DNA from: Microbacterium natoriense
GTDB lineage: Bacteria; Actinomycetota; Actinomycetes; Actinomycetales; Microbacteriaceae
Direction of reading: 5' to 3'
Assembly: GCF_030816295.1 (NCBI RefSeq)
Contig: NZ_JAUSXV010000001.1
Span: forward strand, 496,001 to 560,000
DNA length: 64,000 bases
Every line of letters starts with the position of its first letter. Position 1 is the stretch's first letter. Both the position numbers and the translations under genes were made by a program. The notes under the pieces were generated by a model. It had not been told where the DNA came from and searched no databases. It was given only the letters and a program-made list of their open reading frames with translations. This document shows positions 47,831 through 56,368 of this stretch, piece by piece.

Positions 47831-48750
47831 CATTTCTCCTTGCTCTGCGTCGCACGCGACGCGATCTCGACGGCGGCCTCGCGGTAGGCGACGGCGCCGG
47901 CGGACTGCCCATCGTAGGCGATCACGGTCTGTCCGAAGCTCGGCGCCTCCGAGACCCGCACAGAGCGCGGAATCACGGTGTCGAGGACCTGCGTCGGAAA
48001 GTGTGTGCGCACCTCTTCGGCCACCTGGTGGGCCAGCCGGGTGCGCCCGTCGAACATCGTCAGAAGGATGGTCGACAAGTGGAGCGAGGGATTCAGGTGC
48101 TTCTGGATCATCTGGATGCTCCCGAGAAGCTGGCTCAGTCCCTCCAGCGCGTAGTACTCGCACTGGATCGGGATGAAGACCTCGGATGCTGCGGTGAAGG
48201 CGTTGATCGTGAGGAGACCAAGAGAAGGCGGGCAGTCGATGATCACGAAGTCGACCGGGTGGTGTTCCAGGTACTCGTGCAGCGCCCGTCGCAGGCGGTG
48301 CTCGCGGGCGACCTGGGCGACGAGCTCGATCTCGGCTCCAGCCAGATGGATCGTACTCGGCGCGCAGAAGAGATTCTCATTCTCGGGGCTCTGCTGCACG
48401 ATCTCAGCCAGCGGCATCTCGTTGATCAAGACGTCGTAGATGCTCGAGACTTCGGTGGTGTGCGTGACACCGAGCGCGGTCGAGGCGTTTCCCTGCGGGT
48501 CGAGGTCGATCACGAGGACCTTCGCGCCGAGTCCGGCGAGAGCGGAAGCGATGTTCACCGCCGTGGTCGTCTTGCCGACGCCGCCCTTCTGGTTCGACAC
48601 CGTGAGGATGCGGGTCTCCCCGGTGAACTCGATCGTGACCTCTTCGAGAACCCGGCGACGAGCGCTCAGGTCGGCGATCTCCCGTGCGAGCGGGGTGTCG
48701 ATCCCGAAGGTGTTCGGCGATTCCTTTTCGGATTGTTTCACGTGAAACAT
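47830..48750 (-). CDS. parA: chromosome-partitioning ATPase ParA
   Basis: A 306-residue ATPase. The deviant Walker A motif is NQKGGVGKTTTAVNIASALA, with IDLDPQGNAST and the DFVIIDCPPSLGLLT Walker B region. It works with ParB to move the origin. The ATG at 48750 lies inside a perfect parS site (48734-48749), so the first codons MFHVK are the parS sequence read in frame. ParB bound there would cover the start codon and ribosome-binding region. Confidence 0.95.
   Translation of the reverse strand: MFHVKQSEKESPNTFGIDTPLAREIADLSARRRVLEEVTIEFTGETRILTVSNQKGGVGKTTTAVNIASALAGLGAKVLVIDLDPQGNASTALGVTHTTEVSSIYDVLINEMPLAEIVQQSPENENLFCAPSTIHLAGAEIELVAQVAREHRLRRALHEYLEHHPVDFVIIDCPPSLGLLTINAFTAASEVFIPIQCEYYALEGLSQLLGSIQMIQKHLNPSLHLSTILLTMFDGRTRLAHQVAEEVRTHFPTQVLDTVIPRSVRVSEAPSFGQTVIAYDGQSAGAVAYREAAVEIASRATQSKEK
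48734..48749. other. parS site 1 (inside parA start)
   Basis: TGTTTCACGTGAAACA, a perfect 16-bp palindrome matching the actinobacterial consensus, overlapping the first codons of parA. Confidence 0.95.
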
Positions 48751-49072
48751 CCACTCCTTTCGGGGCCGTGTTCCACTCTAACTGCAACAGCCGACGCTCT
48801 CGTCTCCTGGCCGCGTCGATTCCCACGCTGCTGGCTTGTGGAGTGCATCTCCACCCTCTCTGAGAGGGGTCCTCCCCCGTCGCAGCTCGGATCCAGGAAC
48901 TAGTTCGCAACTTTCCTGCGCGCGTTCATGGACCGCTCAGCGTGGAAGTCGCACGTTACCGGTTCGTTCTCTCGCGCAGGCACGTTGGGTGACTGTCGGG
49001 CACGTCACCGCCTTGTGGACGGCGTCAGGTTCCGCTCCAGGTACGCACTAGGCGACGGGCAGATGTAACGGG

Positions 49073-49088
49073 TGTTTCACGTGAAACG
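49073..49088. other. parS site 2
   Basis: TGTTTCACGTGAAACG, one end-position mismatch to the perfect palindrome; the 14-bp core is intact. Confidence 0.9.
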
Positions 49089-49428
49089 CTCCCCCAGACG
49101 GGGTGCGTCCTTGTAACCCGCAGATCACACTCGGACTCCCCTCATCCGATCCGGGCGTGCGCAGGCGGGAATGCCAACAGGTGTCACCGGCACGCACCCG
49201 CGATAAAGCTCGGATTGGGAAGAGGTTCTTTGTGTTCTCGTCGGCGCCTCCTCCGGAGACCTATCCGCGTCCGCCGATCGTCGCGGAACCGCGCCGGTTG
49301 TAGACGCGAGTGTGCCGTGCTCTCGCAACGGACACCCCGGCCTGGATCCGAGAGTGGAACCTCTCGTGGTCCTCTCCTTCTCCTGCCCACGTCGACATTT
49401 CCGGTACAAGGGCGAGTTCTACACATGA

Positions 49429-49444
49429 TGTTTCACGTGAAACC
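49429..49444. other. parS site 3
   Basis: TGTTTCACGTGAAACC, core intact with one end mismatch. Confidence 0.9.
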
Positions 49445-49753
49445 ACACGTCTCGAACCTCTACCGACTCAATGTCGGTCTTCAGAGATCAGCCCACGTCG
49501 TCGGGTCCCACCCTGGCAATCCAACAGCTGCTCGGTGTTGCAGGCCAGAACCCGCGTATCACTCGCCACCACTCCCCTTCCTTGCCGCTTTCCTTGTCAC
49601 TATGAGCAGTGCCATCCGAGGAACGCGGTCGCCAAACACCTCCAACTCAGCGCATCTTGGGTTCATACCCACACAGCCCGACCTTCACATAACCGATCCA
49701 CGTTTCGTGCCGACAGCGACAGTGTCGGACACGGCGGGCGGCAAAGGGTCCAG

Positions 49754-49769
49754 TGTTTCACGTGAAACA
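49754..49769. other. parS site 4 in a 28-bp palindrome
   Basis: Perfect TGTTTCACGTGAAACA. The dyad continues with GTCCAG and its complement on either side, making 49748-49775 a perfect 28-bp palindrome. Confidence 0.95.
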
Positions 49770-50334
49770 CTGGACAACCTCGTTGCTTCCACTGCAGGCT
49801 CGATTTTCGACAGTCTCACCGCTCTGATAGAACGAGTGCCCCTGCACCAGACAACACCGCGCTACTGCGAGGCCTCATCGATCCGCGGCCGTGAAGATTG
49901 GACCCGGATGACTCCAACCACCCCACGGATCGTGGACAAGGTTCCGTCAGGGCACAACTGTTGATGGAGTCGTGACGCAACTCACCATCCGTCTGTCCGT
50001 CAACGTGCGGCAGTGCGTTGACGGCAGCGGAGATTATGGTCATCGATGTCGTCGATGGCGCAATCGAATCCGCGATCGTCGGCTCTGTCGTCCGAGACGT
50101 CGGTCTACGACCAACAGCGACATCCGGCGCGGCGTCGGACGCATACAGATGGCGCCCTCAGATCACGACCTTGCCATCACACTCCGTCGCGATCACTAGC
50201 AGTGGTCTCCTGACCCAAATCGACCGATGGCGCGTACTCGAAACGGATGATCTGAACCCCACTCGTACTGTGCGATCACTGCGGGTCTCACTTCGTCATC
50301 GCAATGAGGCACTCACCTGCGCGTTATCTAGAGA

Positions 50335-50350
50335 TGTTTCACGTGAAACC
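50335..50350. other. parS site 5
   Basis: TGTTTCACGTGAAACC, one end mismatch, only 81 bases from site 6. Confidence 0.9.
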
Positions 50351-50415
50351 TCTCCTTAAGTCACCGCGTGCACGGCATGGCAGAAGATTCGCGATCAATC
50401 AGCACCCAGCGATGA

Positions 50416-50431
50416 TGTTTCACGTGAAACA
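50416..50431. other. parS site 6
   Basis: Perfect TGTTTCACGTGAAACA. Confidence 0.95.
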
Positions 50432-50713
50432 CGTCGTATCAGCCCCGCGGTTCTGCCCTCGTAACGAGCTGCACCGCTCCCGTAGTGCGAACACATTGGG
50501 CCTCCGTACCTTCGCCGACGAGCAGGCTTAGACGACAGTCCGACGGTCATAGTTGCGCAGCAGGCACCTCGATAGATGCAATCAGGAGAGGATCCCGAAC
50601 CGCACAGCTCAGAGAACCGCACTGGCGGTGAGAACAGACGGAGGGCCCAACGCTCACCGCACGATCAGAACGTGACGACCACGCTTCTGCGGACGTAAGC
50701 TCCCCCGCGCCAC

Positions 50714-50729
50714 CGTTTCACGTGAAACG
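50714..50729. other. parS site 7
   Basis: CGTTTCACGTGAAACG: the 14-bp core is intact but both outer bases differ, yet remain complementary to each other. Confidence 0.88.
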
Positions 50730-51026
50730 GGTACTTCAAGAAGCCACCTGCGGGCATGCCGATAAAAACACCGAAGGTCGGAGTGTATCGGGCGCGTCGC
50801 TCTCACCACTATCCGGATACTGTTGTCCATCGCGGACGGAGCGTGAGTTGGCGCGCTGCACCTTACCCTTGCCTCGAAGACGAATCCCACGGGTACTCAG
50901 GGTGCCGGATTCCTCACCGAATGCACAGTTCGGCAACCCCGGAGGATCTCGCTCTTCAATCACAGAACGATGTCGTTCCGCGCGGATGACCCGCCGGTAG
51001 CCACAACCGCCAGTCAAACGCATTGA

Positions 51027-51042
51027 TGTTTCACGTGAAACA
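51027..51042. other. parS site 8
   Basis: Perfect TGTTTCACGTGAAACA, just downstream of the rsmG stop. Confidence 0.95.
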
Positions 51043-51058
51043 TCCAACTGCGATGAGG

Positions 51059-51700
51059 TCAGCGAACAGTAGCGCGCAACACTCGCGTGGTCTCCCCCAG
51101 CACACCTTCGCCGAGAACCTCGACGCGCACGTTCGACAGACGATGCTTCTTGATGGCCTTCTGAGCGGCGTCGATCTCGTTCTCGACGTTCAGCCCTTTG
51201 AGGAACGCGAGCTCACCGCCGTCTCGCACGAGCGGTGCGGTGATCGGGACCAGAGTGCGCAGCGCACTGACGGCACGTGCGGTGACGACATCGAATCCCT
51301 CGGCTGAGCGAACGTCTTCAGCCCGCGCGCGCAGCACCTCGACGTTCTCCAGTCCGAGTGCCGTTACCTGCTCGTTCAACCAGGTCACACGCCGTTCCAT
51401 CGGCTCGATCAACGTCCAGCGCACGTCGGGGCGTGCGATCGCAAGCACCAGACCGGGCAGACCAGCACCTGAACCGATGTCGGCGACACGTCCATGAAAG
51501 AGCGGCGCCGCGATCACGCTGTTGAGGATGTGCCGCGTCCACAGACGAGGAAGCTCCAACGGTCCGATCAGACCACGCTCCTCCCCCTCGCGGGCGAGTG
51601 CATCCGTGAACTGGCGTGCGACGTCGATCCGGTCGCCGAAAAGCTCGGCCGCGGTCGCCGGCTCCAGCTCTACTTCAGCAGCGGCATCCATCGCACTCAC
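51059..51700 (-). CDS. rsmG: 16S rRNA (guanine527-N7)-methyltransferase RsmG
   Basis: A 213-residue SAM-dependent methyltransferase that modifies G527 of 16S rRNA. ELPRLWTRHILNSVI is the family's RNA-side motif. SAM binding is by VADIGSGAGLPGLVLAI, and a TARAVSALRTL segment follows. The GTG at 51700 or the ATG at 51691 could be the start. The parS site at 51715-51730 lies immediately upstream. It ends the rpmH-rnpA-yidD-yidC-khpB-rsmG run. Confidence 0.94.
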   Translation of the reverse strand: MSAMDAAAEVELEPATAAELFGDRIDVARQFTDALAREGEERGLIGPLELPRLWTRHILNSVIAAPLFHGRVADIGSGAGLPGLVLAIARPDVRWTLIEPMERRVTWLNEQVTALGLENVEVLRARAEDVRSAEGFDVVTARAVSALRTLVPITAPLVRDGGELAFLKGLNVENEIDAAQKAIKKHRLSNVRVEVLGEGVLGETTRVLRATVR

Positions 51701-51714
51701 TTCGTGTTCACCAA

Positions 51715-51730
51715 TGTTTCACGTGAAACA
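51715..51730. other. parS site 9
   Basis: Perfect TGTTTCACGTGAAACA in the 30-base gap between the khpB stop (51731) and the rsmG start. Confidence 0.95.
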
Positions 51731-52222
51731 TCAACGACGGCGCAGTACGGTGTGGCGGTCGGCGCCCTCTCCGTACGACTCCGACACGAGACCACGCTCG
51801 GCCGCGATGTCATGGACCAGCTTCCGCTCGTAGCTCGACATCGCCGGCAGCGACGCCTGCGATGCACCTTCGTCGAGCTTCACAGCTGCGGCATTCACGA
51901 GCGTCTCCAGCTGACGTCGACGGGTGTCGCGCGATCCACCGATGTCAAGGATCAGGCGCGAGAACGATCCGGTCTTGCTCTGCACCGCAAGACGGGTGAG
52001 CTCCTGCAGGGCCTGCACGGTGTCGGGCGCCGACAGCAGCGCGAGTCCATCTCCCTCAGCTTCGACCGACACGTAGGCGCGGCCCTGGCGGACGTCGAGG
52101 TTCAGGTCACCGTCGATGTCGGCGATATCCAGCAACTCCTCGAGAAAGTCCGCGGCGACATCGCCCTCGTTCTCGAGCTGAGCGACCGTCGGCTCAGTGG
52201 CTTCGATCACGTTCTCACTCAT
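51731..52222 (-). CDS. khpB: KH/R3H RNA-binding protein KhpB (Jag)
   Basis: A 163-residue protein. After an acidic N-terminus comes a KH domain (LNLDVRQGRAYVSVEAEGDG and RLAVQSKTG). The C-terminal R3H domain has YERKLVHDIAAERGLVSES and the closing GADRHTVLRR. The long Jag_N domain of firmicutes is absent, as usual in actinobacteria. It binds RNA and affects envelope biogenesis in other bacteria. It overlaps yidC by four bases. Confidence 0.93.
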   Translation of the reverse strand: MSENVIEATEPTVAQLENEGDVAADFLEELLDIADIDGDLNLDVRQGRAYVSVEAEGDGLALLSAPDTVQALQELTRLAVQSKTGSFSRLILDIGGSRDTRRRQLETLVNAAAVKLDEGASQASLPAMSSYERKLVHDIAAERGLVSESYGEGADRHTVLRRR

Positions 52223-53289
52223 GCGCCTGGACCCTTCTTCTTCGCACGCTTCTTGCCTACCGGCTGCTGACGCTTCGGAGCCTCGGCCTTCGCCTTCTCG
52301 ACCTCGGCCACCAGTCGCTGTTGCTCTGCCTCATAAACGGACATCGGAACGACCTTGCCTTCCGAGTTGATCGCCTTGCCCTTGCGAGCCAGTCGCTCTT
52401 CGCGGGCCTTGGCCGCCTCGGAACCGGGAGTCGGCATCTCGCGGATGACGACGAACTGCTGCCCCATGGTCCACAGGTTCGAGATGAACCAGTACACGAC
52501 CACGCCGAGCGGGAAGAACACACCCGAGAAGATGAAGCCCAGCGGCAGCACGTAGAGCATGATCTTCTGCATCTGGTATGCCTGGCCGGTCTTGGCCTCG
52601 GGCGACAGGTTCTTCGAGATGATCTGCAGCTGCGTGTAGAACTGCGATCCGATCATCAGGACGACGAGAGTCACCAGAATGACGATCGCCGTGGTGTTCT
52701 GCGTCTCCCACGCGTTGCCGAGGGTCTCGTGCAGGGAGGCCACACCGAAAAGCTTGGCGTCGTAGAACTCCTTGGTCAGCTCCGGGCTGAGGAGGCCGAC
52801 ACCGCCGATACCGTGCTCAGCGTGCTTCTTGACGTCGCTCAGCACGCTGTAGAGCGAGAAGAACACGGGCATCTGCACAAGCAGCGGAAGGCAGCTCGAC
52901 ATCGGTGTCGTGCCGTGCTTCTTGTACAGGGCCATGGTCTCGCGGCTCATCGCCTCACGACTGAGCTGATCCTTTTTGCCGCGGTACTTCTCCTGGACTT
53001 TTCGCAGTTCAGGAGCGATTTCCATCATCTTGCGCTGGCTCTTGATCTGCTTGACGAAGAGCGGCGTGACCGCAGCGCGGACGACGATCACGAGACCGAT
53101 GATCGACAGCACCCAGGTCAGACCGGATGCCGCAGGCAGACCCACGGCGGTGAGCAGCCAGTGCCAGGCGACGAGCACGAGCTCGACCACCCACTTCAGC
53201 GGCCAGAGGATGGTTCCGAGCAGGTCGAATCCACCCGCGGCAGGTGCCGGGCTGGGTGTCGCACTGGCGAGCAGGAGGTCAAGACCCAC
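52219..53289 (-). CDS. yidC: membrane protein insertase YidC
   Basis: A 356-residue Oxa1/YidC-family insertase. Five membrane segments include VVRAAVTPLFVKQIKSQRKM with its groove arginine and LPLLVQMPVFFSLYSVL, which lines the hydrophilic groove. A basic C-terminal tail (KKRAKKKG) probably contacts the ribosome. It starts at GTG 53289, with AAAGGA eight bases upstream. It is placed three bases after yidD. Confidence 0.95.
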   Translation of the reverse strand: MGLDLLLASATPSPAPAAGGFDLLGTILWPLKWVVELVLVAWHWLLTAVGLPAASGLTWVLSIIGLVIVVRAAVTPLFVKQIKSQRKMMEIAPELRKVQEKYRGKKDQLSREAMSRETMALYKKHGTTPMSSCLPLLVQMPVFFSLYSVLSDVKKHAEHGIGGVGLLSPELTKEFYDAKLFGVASLHETLGNAWETQNTTAIVILVTLVVLMIGSQFYTQLQIISKNLSPEAKTGQAYQMQKIMLYVLPLGFIFSGVFFPLGVVVYWFISNLWTMGQQFVVIREMPTPGSEAAKAREERLARKGKAINSEGKVVPMSVYEAEQQRLVAEVEKAKAEAPKRQQPVGKKRAKKKGPGA

Positions 53290-53292
53290 CGA

Positions 53293-53643
53293 TCAGTCCT
53301 TTCGGGCAGGGACGACGAAACCGCGGGGGGTCAGGTCGTAGCGGAAGTGTTCGTGCGGATGGACGTCGTCGACGCCTCCGCGAGTCCAGGGGTTGCAGCG
53401 GAGGATGCGCCATGCCGAGAGAGCAGTCCCCCTCACAGCGCCGTGCTGTTGCACCGCACCTACAGCGTAAGCCGAGCAGGACGGATAGTACGCACACACA
53501 TCGCCGTACAACGGCGAGATGACCGAGCGGTACGCCGTAAGAAAGCCCAGCACGAGATTTCGTGGGATCAGCGGGATGCTGCGTGCGAGATCAGCCGACT
53601 GCATCCGAGCCGTACCGATCGAGGTGGCCGGCAGCGCGCTCAT
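53293..53643 (-). CDS. yidD: membrane protein insertion efficiency factor YidD
   Basis: A 116-residue small membrane-associated protein of the YidD family. Motifs are YRSVISPLYGDVCAYYPSCS, then YAVGAVQQHGAVRGTALSAWR and LRCNPWTRGGVDDV. The ATG at 53643 overlaps the rnpA stop by four bases. An internal ATG at 53604 is also possible and would remove 13 residues. It aids insertion of membrane proteins with YidC. Confidence 0.9.
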   Translation of the reverse strand: MSALPATSIGTARMQSADLARSIPLIPRNLVLGFLTAYRSVISPLYGDVCAYYPSCSAYAVGAVQQHGAVRGTALSAWRILRCNPWTRGGVDDVHPHEHFRYDLTPRGFVVPARKD

Positions 53644-53984
53644 GCCGGCATCCGCTCGAGGCGTCCGATGCAGCGATTCACGTCTGCGCTCAGCTCGGCG
53701 TAGCTCGCGGTCGCGGATGCAGGAAGGGCACGGATGACGACATCCGTGCCCTCGGGGACACGCGGGAGCGCCTCCGCGCACACGGCTTTGAGTCGCCGGC
53801 GAACGGTGTTGCGCACCACTGCGGTGCCCACCTGTTTGCTGATGATGAACCCGAACCGCGGAACTCTGCTCTCGCCCGTCGACAACATCGAGGTCACGAC
53901 GCGCGACCCGCCACAACGGGCACCGCGTCGAACGACCAGTCGATAGTCGCTCCCGCGGGTCAGCCGGAACGGGCGGGCGAGCAC
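53640..53984 (-). CDS. rnpA: ribonuclease P protein component
   Basis: A 114-residue basic protein that pairs with the RNase P RNA to trim tRNA 5' ends. FRLTRGSDYRLVVRRGAR is the N-terminus, followed by FGFIISKQVGTAVVRNTVRRR, the RNR motif region. It starts at GTG 53984, six bases after the rpmH stop. Confidence 0.94.
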   Translation of the reverse strand: MLARPFRLTRGSDYRLVVRRGARCGGSRVVTSMLSTGESRVPRFGFIISKQVGTAVVRNTVRRRLKAVCAEALPRVPEGTDVVIRALPASATASYAELSADVNRCIGRLERMPA

Positions 53985-53990
53985 AGTGGC

Positions 53991-54128
53991 TTACGCGGAG
54001 AGCTCGACGCGGCCCTTCGCGCGGCGAGCAGCGAGGATGCCGCGGCCTGCGCGGGTCCGCATGCGAGCACGGAAGCCGTGCTTCTTGGCGCGGCGACGGT
54101 TGTTGGGCTGGAAGGTGCGCTTAGTCAT
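53991..54128 (-). CDS. rpmH: 50S ribosomal protein L34
   Basis: A 45-residue ribosomal protein: [20 protein letters not shown] with [19 protein letters not shown]. The sequence matches the family throughout. It is the first gene of the leftward operon, read from the origin region, and its promoter must lie in 54129-54446. Confidence 0.97.
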   Translation of the reverse strand: MTKRTFQPNNRRRAKKHGFRARMRTRAGRGILAARRAKGRVELSA

Positions 54129-54446
54129 GGAATCACTCCGGGAATGCTGTCACCGGAATCAGTTTCGACCGGAGACATAGGGATCTGCCGTTCAGGCATA
54201 AGTCAACCGATTAAGGGTACGTCCTGCCGGCGCGCAGAGCAAATCTGCGCGCTCACAGGCTTGTCATCCTCCGAAATCCGCACAGCCATTATCCACAACC
54301 CCGCGCGGTCCGTCGAGCACAACACGCCCGCGGATTCACAGGGGCAGGTTGCCGTTCTGTCCACAGGTGACTACCGTGGCAACCGAAGTTATCCACAGGG
54401 GGGACGCGTTCTCGTGCCTTCCCACTCGATCCCTGCCCGGAGCGTC
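54129..54446. promoter_or_regulatory. rpmH-dnaA intergenic region with DnaA boxes
   Basis: These 318 bases hold the divergent promoters of rpmH and dnaA. Two perfect DnaA boxes TTATCCACA lie at 54289-54297 and 54389-54397, exactly 100 bases apart. A weaker TGTCCACA is near 54358. They may mediate dnaA autoregulation or form part of a bipartite origin. No other feature is clear. Confidence 0.8.
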
Positions 54447-55838
54447 ATGTCATCACCTGCCCAGCCCGACGTCCCGATCTGGACCACTGTGCAGGATCTT
54501 CTCGAGGCGGACGACCGGGTGACCCCCCAGCTTCAGGGATTCCTGAGCCTGGCGGTTCCTGCAGGCGTGATGGCCGCGACCCTCTATCTCGAAGTCCCCA
54601 ACGACCTCACAGCGGCGCAGATCAACAAGCGTCTGCGCCTGCCGATCATGGAGGCACTCGCCCACGTCGGCGAAGAGGTCACCTCGTACCGGGTCGTCGT
54701 GAACCACGAGCTCGCAGAGCAGCCCACCGCATCGATCGCAGTCGCCGACTACGGCCGCCAGGAGCAGCAGCGGCCGGAATCGCCCATGGAGCAGCCGACC
54801 GCGCTGCGCCACGAATCGCGACTGAACCCGAAGTACACGTTCGACAACTTCGTGATCGGTCAGTCCAACCGATTCGCCCATGCCGCCGCAGTCGCCGTCG
54901 CAGAAGCTCCGGCCAAGGCGTACAACCCGCTTTTCATCTACGGCGACTCGGGTCTCGGCAAGACCCACCTCCTGCACGCGATCGGCGACTACGCGCAATC
55001 GCTGTATGCCGGCGTCAAGGTGCGGTACGTCTCGAGCGAGGAGTTCACGAACGACTTCATCAACTCGATCGCGAACAACCGCGGCGCCGCCTTCCAGGCT
55101 CGATACCGCGAGGTCGACATCCTCCTCATCGACGACATCCAGTTCCTGCAGGGACGGGCGGAGACTCAAGAGGCTTTCTTCCACACATTCAACACGCTGC
55201 ACGACCACAACAAGCAGGTCGTGATCACCAGCGATGTCGCCCCGAAGCTCCTCACCGGATTCGAAGATCGGATGCGCAGTCGTTTCGAGTGGGGCCTCAT
55301 CACCGATGTGCAGGCGCCCGACCTCGAGACGCGCATCGCGATCCTCCGCAAGAAGGCCCAGAGCGAGTCGCTGCACATCCCCGACGAGGTCCTCGAGTAC
55401 ATCGCCACTGTCGTCTCCTCGAACATCCGCGAGCTCGAGGGCGCACTGATCCGCGTGTCGGCCTTCGCGAGCCTGAACCGCTCGGCCCTCGACATCTCCC
55501 TCGCCCAGACGGTTCTGCGCGACATCATCGACACGGCGGAAGACAACGTCATCTCGCCGACCGACATCATCACCGCCACGGCGCAGTACTTCAAGCTCAC
55601 GGTCGACGACCTCTACGGTTCGAGCAGATCGCAGCAGATCGCTACGGCCCGCCAGATCGCCATGTATCTGTGCCGCGAACGCACGAGCCTGTCGCTGCCG
55701 AAGATCGGCCAACTTTTCGGCAATCGCGATCACACCACGGTGATGTACGCGTACAAGAAGATCAGCGACCTCATGAAGGAACGACGCTCGATCTACAACC
55801 AGGTGACCGAAATCACCACGCAGCTCGGTCGGCGCTGA
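54447..55838 (+). CDS. dnaA: chromosomal replication initiator protein DnaA
   Basis: A 463-residue initiator. Domain I is at residues about 1-85. A linker follows, then the AAA+ core starting at KYTFDNFVIGQSNRFAHAAA. Walker A is YGDSGLGKTHLLHAIG and Walker B VDILLIDDIQFLQG. The C-terminal helix-turn-helix carries the signature GNRDHTTVMYAYKKI. It opens the origin by binding DnaA boxes. I chose the ATG at 54447; the frame stays open far upstream through a region with no conservation. A hairpin terminator follows at 55863. Confidence 0.97.
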   Translation: MSSPAQPDVPIWTTVQDLLEADDRVTPQLQGFLSLAVPAGVMAATLYLEVPNDLTAAQINKRLRLPIMEALAHVGEEVTSYRVVVNHELAEQPTASIAVADYGRQEQQRPESPMEQPTALRHESRLNPKYTFDNFVIGQSNRFAHAAAVAVAEAPAKAYNPLFIYGDSGLGKTHLLHAIGDYAQSLYAGVKVRYVSSEEFTNDFINSIANNRGAAFQARYREVDILLIDDIQFLQGRAETQEAFFHTFNTLHDHNKQVVITSDVAPKLLTGFEDRMRSRFEWGLITDVQAPDLETRIAILRKKAQSESLHIPDEVLEYIATVVSSNIRELEGALIRVSAFASLNRSALDISLAQTVLRDIIDTAEDNVISPTDIITATAQYFKLTVDDLYGSSRSQQIATARQIAMYLCRERTSLSLPKIGQLFGNRDHTTVMYAYKKISDLMKERRSIYNQVTEITTQLGRR

Positions 55839-55862
55839 GCGCCCCGCATCCGTCTCACCTCG

Positions 55863-55907
55863 AAAAGGGGGATACGGCGTCTTCACGGACGCTGTGTCCC
55901 CCTTTTT
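55863..55907 (+). terminator. dnaA terminator
   Basis: An extended stem (AAAAGGGGGATACGGCGTC with a complementary arm, G-T pairs) around a six-base loop, ending in TTTTT, 25 bases after the dnaA stop. A typical intrinsic terminator. Confidence 0.85.
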
Positions 55908-56368
55908 GCCGACTTGACAGGCATCTGAGGCACCGGATACGGGGTTTGCACACATGTGGATAACTTGTGGATGAATCGCGATCAGGTCGGGACGACTGTG
56001 GGGTTAACGGGGCAACCTGTGGATAACTCGGTAGTGCTCCACAAGTGAGCGGATGCCGTGAACCCGCGGTTTCCTCAGGGATTCCACAAGTGACAGGCGT
56101 GTAGTTCCCTACTCGCGTCTGCTTTCCACCGACTTATCCACAGTTTCCACAGTTGTTAACACCGTTAAGGAGTTAACCCGTTTAAGGCGCGATCCGATCA
56201 CCAGACGGTGGAAATCCGTCGACGAGCTCAGGAACCCCGGCATGAATCACAAGTCGTAGGGAACTGTTCGACTGTGGGGCTAGCATGGGAAGCCCTGCAG
56301 TGGCAGGGCTGCGCACATCGTGTCATTCCGCCGGCGATGCGGCGCTCAGAGAACGACGAGGAGCACCC
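55908..56368. other. probable oriC (dnaA-dnaN gap)
   Basis: This gap holds DnaA boxes TGTGGATAA at 55955-55963 and 56018-56026, a near box TGTGGATGA at 55966-55974, and TTATCCACA at 56134-56142. Directly after the last box is an AT-richer stretch with three TTAAC or TTAAG units (56152-56187), suitable as the unwinding element. A degenerate copy of the CCTTCGAC repeat lies at 56216-56235. The dnaN start follows GAGGAG. Confidence 0.85.
56216..56235. repeat. degenerate copy of the CCTTCGACNNGCTCAGGGAC repeat
   Basis: CCGTCGACGAGCTCAGGAAC differs at two positions from the core found perfectly at 61748 and 62457. It lies between the unwinding element and dnaN. Confidence 0.45.

Larger units (their letters stand above)
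48751..51058. other. gene-free 2.3-kb parS region
   Basis: No frame here has convincing coding character. The frames that exist have unlikely composition, run through parS sites and overlap on both strands. GC content is visibly lower than in the flanking genes (about 60% by eye against about 70%). It contains seven of the nine parS sites. I found no RNA gene or repeat unit beyond parS. It probably serves as a ParB loading and spreading platform. Confidence 0.75.

Noticed and set aside
49215..49964. A 249-codon open frame and others between parA and rsmG
   Set aside because: Low-complexity arginine/serine composition, frames overlap on both strands and run through parS sites, which read as FHVK or VSRET in different frames. 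No ribosome-binding sites.
53562..54446. An upstream extension of dnaA of about 295 codons
   Set aside because: It crosses rpmH, rnpA and the DnaA-box region on the other strand and shows no conserved content; the ATG at 54447 starts the known domain I.
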